Below, piece after piece: positions 1 through 11,601 of a DNA stretch of 64,000 bases. Made by a program: the position numbers and the translations under genes. Under the pieces are notes generated by a model. It was not told the DNA's origin, did no database searches, and saw only the letters and a program-made list of their open reading frames with translations. The stretch spans positions 26,449,667 to 26,513,666 of the forward strand of contig OX424568.1 of the NCBI GenBank assembly GCA_949152475.1. Reading direction: 5' to 3'. Positions within the stretch are counted from its first letter, which is position 1. The number at the start of each line of letters is the position of its first letter. This DNA comes from Terebella lapidaria (lineage: Eukaryota > Annelida > Polychaeta > Terebellida > Terebellidae).

Positions 1-1765
1 AAAATGTCACTCTTTCCAGAGCACCCGCGTTCAGGATGGTGGCTACATATAGTGCAGAAAATATTCTTTACTAAAACACTTGATTTCATGAAAGGTGCAG
101 CATCTGGAGCAGGAAATTCCCCTTTCCAGAACACCTGATTCCCTGGCGGTACCACATACTGGACGGGGAATACCAAATCTCTCCGGAACACAGGATTTCA
201 TGACAGGTGCCACATTTGGGGCAGGATTTGATCACTCCAATCAGAACACGCGATTTTATAACAGGTGCCTCTTCTGGAGCAGGAATTTTCACTCTTTCCA
301 GAACACCTGATTTCCTGATGGTTGCAACATATTGGACGGGAAGTACTAACTCTTTCTGGAACACCCGATTTCATGACAAATGCCACATGTGGGGCAGGAT
401 TTGATTACTGTATCCAGAAGACACGATTTCATGGAGGGTGCCTCTTCTGGGGCAGAAAAGCTCATCTCTATCCAGAACACCTGACTCCCTGACAGGTGAC
501 GAGAGAGGTTCACTCTTTCCAGAACACCTGATTTTCTGACAAATGACAAGAAAGGTACACTCTTTCCAGAACATTTTATCACCGATGTCTCTTTGGAGCA
601 GAAAATTTCACTCTTTCCAGAACACCTGATTTCCTGGAGGTTGCCACATATTGGATGGGGAATACTAACTCCTTCTGGAACACCTGATTTCATGACAGTT
701 GTCACATGTGGGGCAGGATTTGATCACTCTATACAGGACACCCGATTTCATGACGGTTGGCTCATCTGGGATTGACTTGATAACCGATGCCACATATGGG
801 GCAGGAAATATCAACTCTTTCTGGAACACCTGGTTTCATGGTAGGTGACGCATGTGGGGCAGGAATTGAGCAATTTAGTGTAGAAAATATTTGTGGAACA
901 CCTGATTCCATGAAGGGAGCAACATGTGGGCCAGAATTTCACTCTTTCTAGGACACCTAATTTCCTGACAGTGACAGAAAAGGTTCATCCTTTCCAGAGC
1001 ATTTAATTTCATAATCTATATCACATATTGGGCAGGGGATATTCACTCTTTCTGCAACTCCTGATTTCACAATGGGTGCAACATCTGGGACAGAAAATTT
1101 CACTCTTTCCAGAACACCTGGTGTCCTGACGGGGAACAGAAAAGTTTCACTCTTTCAAGAATACTTGATTTATGACCGATGCACATACGGGAAGGAAATA
1201 TTCATTTTTTTCTGGAACACCTGATTTCATGGTGAATGCCACATGTGTGGCAATAAAAGTTCACTCTCTCTGGGGGAAAAAATGTTCCGTGATGGGTGCC
1301 ACATATTGGGCAGCGAATAAACTTTCTTCAGAACACGTGATTTCATTATGAGTGCCACATATAGGACACAAACTGTTCACTCTCTTAGGGACATCTGATT
1401 TCATGACAGGTGCCGGATGTGGGGCAGAATCGATCAATCTATACGGAACACCCGATTTTATAACGGTGCCACATGTCATGCAAAAAATGAAACTATTGCT
1501 GGAATACTGGGGGATGAAATGCTTACTGTTTTTGGAGCACCCAATTCCGTGATGAGTGCCACAAGTGGGGTAGAAAATGCCCACTCTTTCCATTTCCAGA
1601 ACACCTGATATTTACAGAACACCTGATTTTATGGTGGGTATCATACGCGGGACAAGAAATGCTCGCCTTTATAACGGATCATCTGATTTCATAAAGAGTG
1701 TGGCATATGAGGCGGTTCTCCAAAACCTTTTCAGGAACACATAATTTCACCTGCCTGGAACTCGG
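1..1765. repeat. 57-58-bp tandem satellite, about 30 diverged units
   Basis: The motif GAACACCTGATTTC or a close variant starts at about 129, 186, 244, 301, 359, 417 and 475, so the period alternates between 57 and 58 bases. Each unit carries an ATTTCATGACAGGTGCC-like core, then a TGGGGCAGGA-like core, then a CACTCTTTCCAGAACA-like end. Neighbouring units differ widely, while units a few steps apart resemble each other more, so there is higher-order structure. Because 57 is 19 codons, short Cys-rich frames stay open on both strands, but frequent 58-base and shortened units break the register, so I see no coding constraint. The array runs off the left edge and fades near 1765. Confidence 0.9.
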
Positions 1766-2874
1766 ATGACGGGCTTGGATTCGTTTACTCGGAATACTTC
1801 ATATATGGTATTTGCTCCATGTCCATTCCTGAAATGATGTGTTCTAGTTATACTGTATTATATTGAACAATTTCTTCATACTTCAATGGAACTTTGAACT
1901 TAGGCCATTAAACCAAATTAAACATCACCACAAAAACGCGCAATTAAACGTCCACCAATATTTCACATTTTCCATTAGGTTGATACATCCCGGTACTCCT
2001 GCCATGGCGTAGATTTCACTGGTGGATGTTGAGTCAGTACCCGAGGATACCATCACCCAGTATCCTCCTGGCTTGTGATTGGGTACTTACTGTACATAAA
2101 ATACATTGCACAGGTGTGCAGTAGAAACAAGTACATTTTACAATATAGAGTATCAATGGTCTTGATATGCAGAAATTAAAGTCTGACTCAATCCAAAATG
2201 AATATTCAGTCATCGCGTTTCGTTTGACAGAAAATGCAAGCGCTATCATGCTGGCTTTTACAGAACCTAAATATATAATCGTCCTTGAGGTATCATGAAT
2301 TTGGTGTCAAATTCATAACGAGATTTCGAAGCTCATTAGATATAATAGTGAATGTTTATGACGCCACACGAGTAGATATCACGAAATAAGATCACGTGAA
2401 GCCTGCTAAATATCCAGTCAACATGGCAATTGTTATATACATAGGAGTGTTAATTCCGGTCTGGTATACAAAATTGAATTTAAAATTGACGAAAGGATTA
2501 CAGAAAAGTCTCTCCTACACATTTGAACTTGTGGTACATCATTCGAATATTAATTGTGTTTGGGCCTCTAGCGACCATGGTTGCTATGGACATTGCTCAA
2601 GAATAGGTCATACAAAACATTATAGTTAGGGTGTAAGTTTTAACTGGGAATAAATCGAAAGTCACATTCTGCCTATATTTGAATTTGACCTTGGGGTGTC
2701 AAAATTATTGTCATTTGCACATTCAGATTAAGCCATGTTTTTACCGGTAACCTCAAGTTCCGTGGTCATTTTGAATACGGGTAACATCGGTTTCAAAAAA
2801 GCCCATTCACAATACTATCTGGAATCAACTCTGAAAGAAAAATAATATGGTTATCGTTATATCACTGTGAAAAA
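1766..2874. other. Stretch without a recognisable gene
   Basis: The sequence is A+T-rich and unique-looking, with scattered short open frames. The longest, at 2396-2629 on +, resembles nothing I recognise. I see no splice-bounded exon, RNA gene or tandem repeat. Confidence 0.5.
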
Positions 2875-3169
2875 ATATCCCCGTATACTGCAAAACCCAA
2901 GCCAAACACATGCAATGCACATGCAAGTGACAAAGCACTTGCAAAAGTGAACACATGTGAATGTAATAAACAAGGCATATATATATTATGAATGCCATAA
3001 ACGAGACACCCATGTACAAATGACACTAGACTTGTAAGATACCAGTCCAAGTCAGGCGAATGCAAAATAAAGAGCACATGCAAGAAGTTTGGCTTGTACA
3101 CAAGTTATGACACAAGGCAAACGCACGCAACACACAAAGAATATGAAAATTGCAAGTCTGACACAAAAA

Positions 3170-3642
3170 TGGACCATTTCACAGGGACTATTTCCGAAGT
3201 CTGAAAACGTAAACATTTTTGGACCAATCAGAAGCGAGGGGCTTTGAATCAGTTTCAACCGTTTTGTGTGTGACTTCAAATGATAATTGTGCACATATAT
3301 ACACCACATTTACATGAAATAAGGCTATAACTCGACTCGTATGGCCTGAATATATGATACAAACACAAACGTTTAGGTAAAATGTCACATTTTGTTGTAC
3401 ATGTCCATTTCTTCACTCTCAACGGTTTTTCAGCATATAACCATGTCGCATGACTGCTTGTGCGTGCACGCGGCCGGGCACGCGCATGCAGCTGAAGACA
3501 CTTCGGAATATCGTGTGTGGTTTTACGCTGCCATGGGAGCACGTGTTCTGCCCTCAGTAGCCATTGGTCCGTTTTGAATTACGGAAATTACCGAGTAATG
3601 CCAGATATTCATGAGATCCGAGGGGCCCTGTGAAATGGTCCA
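3170..3642. mobile_element. 473-bp inverted-repeat element (MITE-like) inside the minisatellite
   Basis: The left end TGGACCATTTCACAGGG at 3170 is matched by its reverse complement CCCTGTGAAATGGTCCA ending at 3642, giving perfect 17-base terminal inverted repeats. The interior has no transposase. Degenerate 29-bp array sequence lies on both sides, so the element appears to have landed in an existing array. I could not define a convincing target-site duplication or assign a superfamily. Confidence 0.7.
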
Positions 3643-4320
3643 TTATGGCACAAATCATAAACATGCGAAAAGAGAACGCTGAGTTCTACACAAAACGCGA
3701 TTTCTACCTTCCATCAACATTAAATACTTCTTTGTCAGGTTTCCTGACGATATTCTTGAAAAACCTCTCTTAAACACATGTGCCATACAAGAGATAAGAC
3801 AGACCCATACACAATGCAAGACACAAGATTAACACAGGAAGTATTCACGGAAAAATCGGTCACCAAACGAATGCATCATGCGAGAAACAGGGTGACCACA
3901 TGCAAAACATAAAGTTCCCACGTGTAAGATGCAAGACACAGGGTAGGCACACGTACCATGTCCAACAAACAGTGTGCAGCACGCAAGTCATGTCATAACA
4001 GCAACCATGTTCATCAGCTGGCATTCTAAGCCTAAATATCACGGCCTGGACCGCCAACACGCCCAGACACACCCAATAAAAACATATATGGCATACAAAC
4101 CCATACCGCTCAACACACAAAATATACGAAATACAAAACAAACGCATGGAACATGACACAAGGCAGCACAAGAATAAAGCAATTGTTTGCATCATGCAAA
4201 ACAAACGACAAGCGCATGGATCATGCAATACACGAAGCAAGAACATACCAAACACAAAACATTAACATGCAATATGCAAAAAACAAGGCAGGCACATGCC
4301 ACATGCAATACACTAGACAA

Positions 4321-5150
4321 GAACATACAAGAAACTAGACAAGAATACTAGTATGCAACATGCAAGAAACAAGATTGGTGCATGCAACATGCAAGAAACT
4401 AGACAATAGCATTTATCATGCAACAAATTAGACAAGAATATACAACATGCAAGACACAAAACGAAGGCATGCAATATGAAAGACACAAGGAAAGCATATA
4501 CAACATCCATGACACAAGCCAAGGATATGCAACATACATGACACAAGCCAAGGATATGCAACATACATGACACAAGCCAAGGATATGTACAACAAAAGCA
4601 AAGAACTAACAATATTCAAGACACAAGACAAGCACATGCAAAATGCAAGACACAAGACAAGCACATACAAAATGCAACACGTACGGCAAGCACATGCAAC
4701 ATGCAAGACACAAGACAGACTTATACAACATGCAAGACATGAACATGTCACATGCAAGATGCAAAAGAACATACAAGAAACTAAACAAGAATACTAGTAT
4801 GCAACATGCAAGAAACAAGATTGGTGCATGCAACATGCAAGAAACTAGACAAGAGCATTTATCATGCAACAAATTAGACAAGAATATACAACATGCAAGA
4901 CACAAAACGAAGGCATGCAATATGAAAGACACAAGGAAAGCATATACAACATCCATGACACAAGCCAAGGATATGCAACATACATGACACAAGCCAAGGA
5001 TATGTACAACAAAAGCAAAGAACTAACAATATTCAAGACACAAGACAAGCACATGCAAAATGCAAGACACAAGACAAGCACATGCAACATGCAAGACACA
5101 AGACAGACTTATACAACATGCAAGACATGAACATGTCACATGCAAGATGC
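4321..5150. repeat. 446-bp higher-order duplication within the minisatellite
   Basis: The block starting GAACATACAAGAAACTAGAC at 4321 recurs at 4767 almost unchanged, including idiosyncratic landmarks such as ATACTAGTATGCAAC, GATTGGTGCATGC, ACAACATCCATGACACAAGC and CAAAAGCAAAGAACTAAC. The second copy has one fewer CATACATGACACAAGCCAAG subunit. This points to a later unequal exchange inside the older, more degenerate part of the 29-bp array. Confidence 0.85.
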
Positions 5151-8100
5151 AAGACAGGCACATGCAACATGCGAGACATAAGGCAAGCAACATGCAAGAC
5201 ATAAGGCAAGCACATGCAACAAGCAAGACATGAGACAAGTACATGTAACATGCAGGACACAAGACAGGCACATACAACATGCAAGACATAAGGCAAGCAC
5301 ATGCGACATGCAAGACACAAGGCAAGCACATACAACATGCAAGACATAAAGCAAGCACATGCGACATGCAAGACACAAGGCAGGCACATGCAACATGCAG
5401 GACACAAGACAAGCACATACAAAATGCAAGACACAAGACAAGCACATGCAACATGCAAGACACAAGGCAGGCACATGTAACATGCAGGACACAAGACAGG
5501 CACATGCAACATGCAAGACACAAGGCAGACACATACAACATGCAAGACATAAGGCAAGCACATGCGACAGGCAAAACACAAGACAGACTTATACAACATG
5601 CAAGACATGAACATGTCACATGCAAGACGCAAGACAGGCACATGCAACATGCAAGACACAAGGCAAGCACATGCAACAAGCAAGACATAAGACAAGCACA
5701 TGTAACATGCAGGGCACAAGACAGGCACATGCAACATGCAAGACACAAGGCAGACACATACAACATGCAAGACATAAGGCAAGCACATGCGACATGCAGG
5801 GCACAAGACAGGCACATGCAACATGCAAGACACAAGGCAGACACATACAACATGCAAGACATAAGGCAAGCACATGCGACATGCAAGACACAAAGCAGGC
5901 ACATGTAACATGCAGGACACAAGACAGGCACATGCAACATGCAAGACACAAGGCAGACACATACAACATGCAAGACATAAGGCAAGCACATGCGACAGGC
6001 AAAACACAAGGTAGGCAAATGCAACATGCAAGACATAAGGCAAGCACATGCGACATGCAAGACACAAAGCAGGCACATGTAACATGCAGGACACAAGACA
6101 GGCACATGCAACATGCAAGACACAAGGCAGGCACATACAACATGCAAGACATAAGGCAAGCACATGCGACAGGCAAAACACAAGGTAGGCAAATGCAACA
6201 TGCAAGACATAAGTCAAGGACATACACACATGCAAGACAAAAGACAAGCACATGCAACTTTCAAGACATAAGGCAAGCACATGCGACATGCAAAACACAA
6301 GGTAGGCACATACAACATGCAAGGCATGAGGCAAGCACATGCAACATGCGAGACAAAAGGCATGCACATACAACATGCAAGACATAAAGCAAGCACATGC
6401 AACATGCAAGACATAAGGCAAGCACATGCGTAATGTAAGACATAAGGCAAGCACATGCGACATGTAAGACATAAGGCAGGTATATGCAACATGCAAAACA
6501 TAAGGCAAACACATGTCACGTGCAAGACATATGGCAGGCACATGCAAGATACAAGACATAAGGCAAGCACATGCGACATGCAAGACATATGGCAGGCACA
6601 TGCAACATGCAAGACATAAGGCAAGCACATGCGACATGCAAGACATATGGCAGGCACATCCGTAATGTAAGACATAAGGCAAACACATGTGAAATGCAAG
6701 ACATATGGCAGGCACATGCAAGATACAAGACATAAGGCAAGTACATGCGACATGCAAGACATAAGGCAAGCACATGCGACATGCAAGACATAAGGCAAGC
6801 ACATGCAGCATGCAAGCCACAAAGCAGGCACATGCAAGATGCAAGACAAGGCAAGCACGTGCGACATGCAAGACATATGGCAGGCACATGCGACATGTAA
6901 GACATAAGGCAAGCACATGCGTAATGTAAGACATAAGGCAAACACATGTGACGTGCAAGATATAAGGCAGGCATATGCAACATGCAAAACATAAGGCAAA
7001 CACATGTGACGTGCAAGACATATGGCAGGCACATACAACATGCAAGACATAATGCAAGCACATGCGACATGCAAGACATAAGGCAAGCACATGCGTAATG
7101 TAAGACATAAGGCAAGCACATGCGACATGTAAAACATAAGGCAGGCATATGCAACATGCAAAACATAAGGCAAACACATGTGACGTGCAAGACATATGGC
7201 AGGCACATGCAAGATGCAAGACATAAGGCAAGCACATGCAACATGCAAGACATAAGGCAAGCACATGCAGCATGCAAGCCACGAGGCAGGCACATGCAAG
7301 ATGCAAAACATAAGGCAAGCACATGCGACATGCAAGGCAGGCACATGCGACATGCAAGACATAACGAAAGCATATACAACATGCAAGACATGAGGCAAGC
7401 ACATGTAACATGCAAGACACAAGGCAGGCACATGTGACATGCAAGGCAGGCACATGCGACATGCAAGACATAAGGCAGGCACATGCAAGACACAAGGCAG
7501 ACACATACGACTTGCAAAACATAAGGCAAGCACATACTAGATACAAAGCAGGCACAGGCAGATGCAAGACATAAGGCAAGCACGTGCAAGAAACAAGATA
7601 GACACATGCAACATTCAATGCATAAGGCAAGCACATACAACATACAAAACGCATGACAAGCATATGCAATATGCAGCACACACGGCAGACACATGCAACA
7701 TGCAAGACACAAGGCAAGCACATGCAACATGCAATACACAAGGCAGGCACATGCACTATGCAACATGCAAGACAAGGCAGGGACATGCAAATACAAGACA
7801 TAAGGCAAACACAGGCAACATGCAATACACAAGGCAAACACATGCAACATACAAGACACAAGGCAGACACATGCAATATGCAACATGCAAGACACAAGGC
7901 AGGCACATGCGAAATGCAAGACATAATACAAACACAGGCAACGTGCAAGACACAAGGTGACACATGCAACATGCAAAACATAAGACAAACACATGCAACA
8001 GGCAAGACACGAGGCAGGCACATGCAAGGCCTAATACAAGCACATGTAACAGACCAAGCAAGCACATGAAACATACAAGACACACGACAAGCACATGCAA

Positions 8101-8188
8101 CATGCAATACGCAAATCAAGCACATCAAAAAAAGCAATACACAAAACAAACACATGCAACATGCAAGGCATAATTTATGCACATGCAC
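5033..8188 (-). other. 1051-codon open frame produced by the 29-bp minisatellite, probably not a gene
   Basis: The minus strand is open for 1051 codons and reads as a Cys- and Leu-rich 29-residue repeat, with units such as LHVLALCLACCMCLPYVLHV. Since 29 is not divisible by three, each three-unit period reads the same DNA unit in all three frames, and all three are stop-free. Indels therefore cannot close the frame, and length is no evidence of selection. The plus strand also has long open stretches (for example 5620-6387) reading as QDTRQAHATCK-like repeats. I see no flanking exon, promoter or non-repeat domain. If expressed, it would be an odd hydrophobic Cys-rich repeat protein. Confidence 0.2.
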
Positions 8189-9104
8189 ATGTCAAGCACA
8201 TGTAACAAGCAATACACAAATTAATCACAGGCAACATGCAAGACACAAGGCAGGCACATGCAACATGCAAGGGACAAGGCAGACACATGCAACATGCAAT
8301 ACACAAGACAAACACACATGCAACATGAAAGACACAAGGCAGGTACAAGCAACATGCAAGGCACAAGGCAGACACATGCAACATGCAATACGCAAGACAA
8401 ACAAATGCAACACGCAAGACACAAGGCAGACACATGTAATATGCACCATGCAAAGCACACGGCAGGCATACGCAACATGCAATACACAAGACTAACACAT
8501 GCAACTGTACATGCAAGACGCAAGGCAGGTACATGCAACATGCAAGACACAAGGCAAACGCATGCAACATGCAAGGCACAAGGCAGGCACACGCAGCATG
8601 CAATGCACAAGACAAACACATGTAACATGCAAGACACAAGGCAAGCACATGCAATATGTACGACAATCAAGCACATGAAAAATGCAAAACACAAGGAATG
8701 GGTGTGCAACATGCAAAGCAACAGGCAAGAACATAAAACAGGCAAGACACAAGAAAAGCACATGAATTATGCAATAGACAAGACAATCACATTCAAAATG
8801 CAATACACAAGGCAAAACATGCAAGAAACAAGACAAGTGCTTGCAAGATTCAAGACAATAAGTTACAAAATGCATGACAAGAAAAGAAGTTGTATACAAC
8901 AATGCTAGACCCAAGAGAATTGCTTGCAGGAAGGCCCCACTCCAAGACATAAATACCTCCATCCTATGTAATGAACTAGGCGCCGACTTTGGAGGGTTTT
9001 AGGACCATAATTCGTTACTTTCCTGTCTAAATTTCCTTGTCAAACTGCTTTATGCTTAAGGCAATATTCTTTATGAATCATTGGCTCACATGTAGCCAAG
9101 ACCC

Positions 9105-9600
9105 TTTTATGTCGTTTTCCCGAACAAAATATGTTTTTTTTTGTTGCGGCCATCTTGCTTTTCTGAATCCGCTGAAATTCAATAGCAGCCTACCACAGGT
9201 CCCCATGTATGAGTACAAAAAGTTTCGTGATGATATCTTGGTACGTTTATAAAGTACGTGACGTCGTTTTCCTGAAAAAGATAATTTTTTCTATGGTGGC
9301 CATCTTGTTTTTCCGATCCGGCTGAAATTAATAGCAACCTACCTCAAGGCCCGATGTATGTGTACAAAAAATTCCGTGATGATATCTTGACACGTTTCGG
9401 AATAAAGTGTGTGACGTCGTTTTCCCGAAAAAAGTATTGTATTTTGTGTGGCGGCCATCTTTTTTTTCGATTTGGCTGAAATTCAATAGCAACATAACTC
9501 AGGGCCCGATGTAAGTGTACAAAAAGTTTCGTGATGATATCTTGGTACGTGTCGGAATAAAGTGCGTGACGTCGTTGCTGGGACGGCGCACGGGAACCCG
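9105..9600. repeat. 153-bp tandem repeat, three copies
   Basis: Anchors (A/G)(T/C)GTCGTTTTCC occur at about 9111, 9263, 9416 and 9571, giving periods of 152-155 bases. Each unit carries GCGGCCATCTT-like, GGCTGAAATTCAATAGCA-like and AAAAGTTTCGTGATGATATC-like blocks. Three of the four junctions contain GTGACGTCGTT, which includes the CRE-like core TGACGTC. The array ends in a G+C-rich stretch with GGGACGGCGCACGGGAACCC. Confidence 0.85.
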
Positions 9601-11181
9601 CACAAAATCTATATGATCCCCCTCCCGAGAACATAAATATGTGCGTTCTTATATCGCTGGTCAGTCGTATTGTATATATCACGGCTATGCCCAGGATGGT
9701 TCAGACGCAGCTTCGGATAACTTACGGTGTCGACCAGGCAATAACGGCAGAGCCAGTGATAAACCACGAATCAGTTCAATCCCCGAATCGCGCCGGATAT
9801 TTTGAAAATAGTTTCGTGGCCTCCCAAACAGACTCTACCTTAATACCAGAACGTCAAGGACTGTCCCGACTTAGCTACGGATCACAACTTTCTCCCGGCT
9901 TCCAATCCGGCTAATTCGGCATAATGAAGATTATGAGACATTAAACATGTTAATTGTAGAAAAAAAATGTTTATCATATGCCAGTGGATGTCGGGGACAT
10001 TTTAGTACATGTATGTTTCAAATGACCGAATCATATCCGATTAGAAAGAAATAAGCAAGAAATACAGCTCCACAATCCCACATTTACTCGATTCTCAGGC
10101 CATTTCAGAGTTCCGAGAGCATCAGCGTAAAACGTAAATTGGCGGCAAAAACGTCAAACATAACGGAATCGGGCCAGGAGAGCGACCATGTGCTTTTGTT
10201 TACCCTTCAAAATAATGACGTTTTCTTGAAGTGGGAGCTGCCCAGGCAAGTGTGGAATTTACAGCCAACCGGGCAGAAGTTTGTTATTGGAAGAGTAGGC
10301 ACAGCTATTGAAAAACAAAATACATAGAAATGGTGTATTTTCAGGTGTAAGTTTGTTGACAGTTATTTAAATTAGTGTATAATAGCACTAACTACGCTAT
10401 TTGCATCAACTGTCATTCTGGCATATGATAATACGCAATTTTGTATGAAATATCTTAACTAAAATTTGCCAAAGGGCTAAGAAATGTTCCTGACAATATG
10501 TTTTTCATTTTAAATATTAGCAATTCTTTCATGTGACCGTGAAAATAAGGTCAGTGGTCAAACTCAAGGTCACAAGAAATTCAGCATATAACATTACCTA
10601 TATACCCACAATTGAAAGTTGCAAATTCAATTATAATCAGTTCAAACGGTGTTGCTGTACATCGGCCATAAGTGTCGAAAAAAATGTGATCAATGTTTGG
10701 ACACTACATATTTGTTGGCCACATCCGTGGGCCAGGGCCTATTTCTGAACAAATTAGACTCATATGGGTAATTGGAGAGCCCGAGTTTATACATTGGTAT
10801 CTCGGACACTGCATCGGATCCCCATTCTAAAATAATATGGTCAATATTTGACAAAACATTTATTTTACTCACCCTATGTCGCAAAATGATAGCCTTACAG
10901 CGTTGGCAACAACATGACCTGACCCCCAAACAAAAGAACTTGGTCGGTCAACGCTCTATGTCATTTGGTAGGGTGTCTATACTTCGTAGCCGACTGCGGG
11001 CTCGGAAAACTGAAAATTCGAGATGGATGACCGTGGCTTTGTTTTTGCGCATGGTATCGATGGCCATACTATACATACATCTGCATACGCAAAAAAAAAA
11101 CATTGTGACACACTGAGCTTATCTGCGTTCAGATATCTGCCTCTGACATCAATCAAACATTTATTCGTGATTTCTTTCCAG
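9601..11181. other. Stretch with no assignable gene; two unassigned open frames
   Basis: Plus-strand frames at 9639-9914 (91 codons) and about 10100-10327 resemble no family I know. The second follows a TTTCAG acceptor-like site and starts with a basic SVKRKLAAKTS stretch, so it could be a relic exon. 10690-11160 holds only short frames. Confidence 0.35.
10430..10700. repeat. Relic related to the interior of the 30065-31892 element
   Basis: CCAAAGGGCTAAGAAATG, AAATAAGGTCAGTGGTCAAA and AAGGTCACAAGAAATTCAGC closely match the block at about 30320-30450 and the 134-bp repeats that follow it. It is a short, diverged piece without the inverted ends, so probably an old fragment of the same repeat family. 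Confidence 0.6.
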
Positions 11182-11590
11182 CTCAAATCAATATTGATGA
11201 ACGATGACTCTGCAAGAAGATCATTTCTCCACACGTCTAATTCCAGCAGATTGGCAAGCATTTGGAAAAGATATCTTTCTTGCTGCAAAAGTATCAGGCA
11301 ATGGAAACTGTTTATATAACAGCATCTCTATCTGTATGAAAGGTGAACAGATTATTTGACATACAAGTTTCCTGTACTATTTTATGAACTAAGGTCAATA
11401 CACAGTAAAGCGAATTGGGCTGTTAATTACAGAATTACATGACAATTATTTTGATCTACTTCACTCACTTTCTTAAAAGTGATGGGAGTTGGTAGCTCGC
11501 ACTGAATACTGTCCTGCAAACTGAAATCATATCTTTGTATCCGGATAGTAGATGGAATTTCAGGCCTCTGTGTCATTTTACGGCAAAATC
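11182..11590 (+). pseudogene. OTU-like cysteine protease domain remnant, two exon pieces
   Basis: A TTTCTTTCCAG acceptor precedes 11182. The frame from ATG at 11204 reads ...KVSGNGNCLYNSISICMK and ends at a GT donor after 11341. The GxGNCLYxSIS signature is the catalytic-Cys motif of OTU deubiquitinase-like folds. After an intron-like gap, 11478-11580 reads LNTVLQTEIISLYPDSRWNF, which resembles the region before the OTU catalytic His. A TAG lies just upstream in that piece and another follows at about 11595. In invertebrates OTU-like domains are common in transposon-linked genes, and here the same strand continues into hAT-like sequence. Family assignment rests on motifs only. Confidence 0.6.
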
Positions 11591-11601
11591 ATCTTAGACA
11601 A

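Larger units (their letters stand above)
2875..8910. repeat. 29-bp minisatellite array, about 6 kb
   Basis: The unit reads roughly ACATGCAACATGCAAGACA followed by YAAGGCARGC. Successive GACATAA motifs at 6381, 6410, 6439 and 6468 are exactly 29 bases apart. The edges (about 2875-3168, 3643-4300 and 8650-8910) are degenerate, and the core from about 5000 to 8650 is homogeneous. Two main variants alternate, with GACATAAGG or GACACAAGG. The unit contains no stop codon in any frame of the minus strand, so very long minus-strand frames appear by chance. There are no unique spacers, so this is not a CRISPR-type array. It is a classic tandem minisatellite of unknown function. Confidence 0.95.

Noticed and set aside
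198-705. A CxxC zinc-binding repeat protein on the minus strand in the 57-base satellite
   Set aside because: 58-base units and shortened units repeatedly shift the frame, and no unit set shows codon-level conservation.
3860-4255. A 131-codon Cys-rich minus-strand secreted peptide
   Set aside because: It lies in the degenerate flank of the 29-base array and is a by-product of that repeat.
5033-8188. A 1051-codon minus-strand protein gene
   Set aside because: The frame is an arithmetic result of a 29-base unit lacking minus-strand stops in all frames. No non-repeat domain, exon border or promoter supports it.
2875-8910. CRISPR-like array
   Set aside because: Units are contiguous with no unique spacers, and the genome is eukaryotic.
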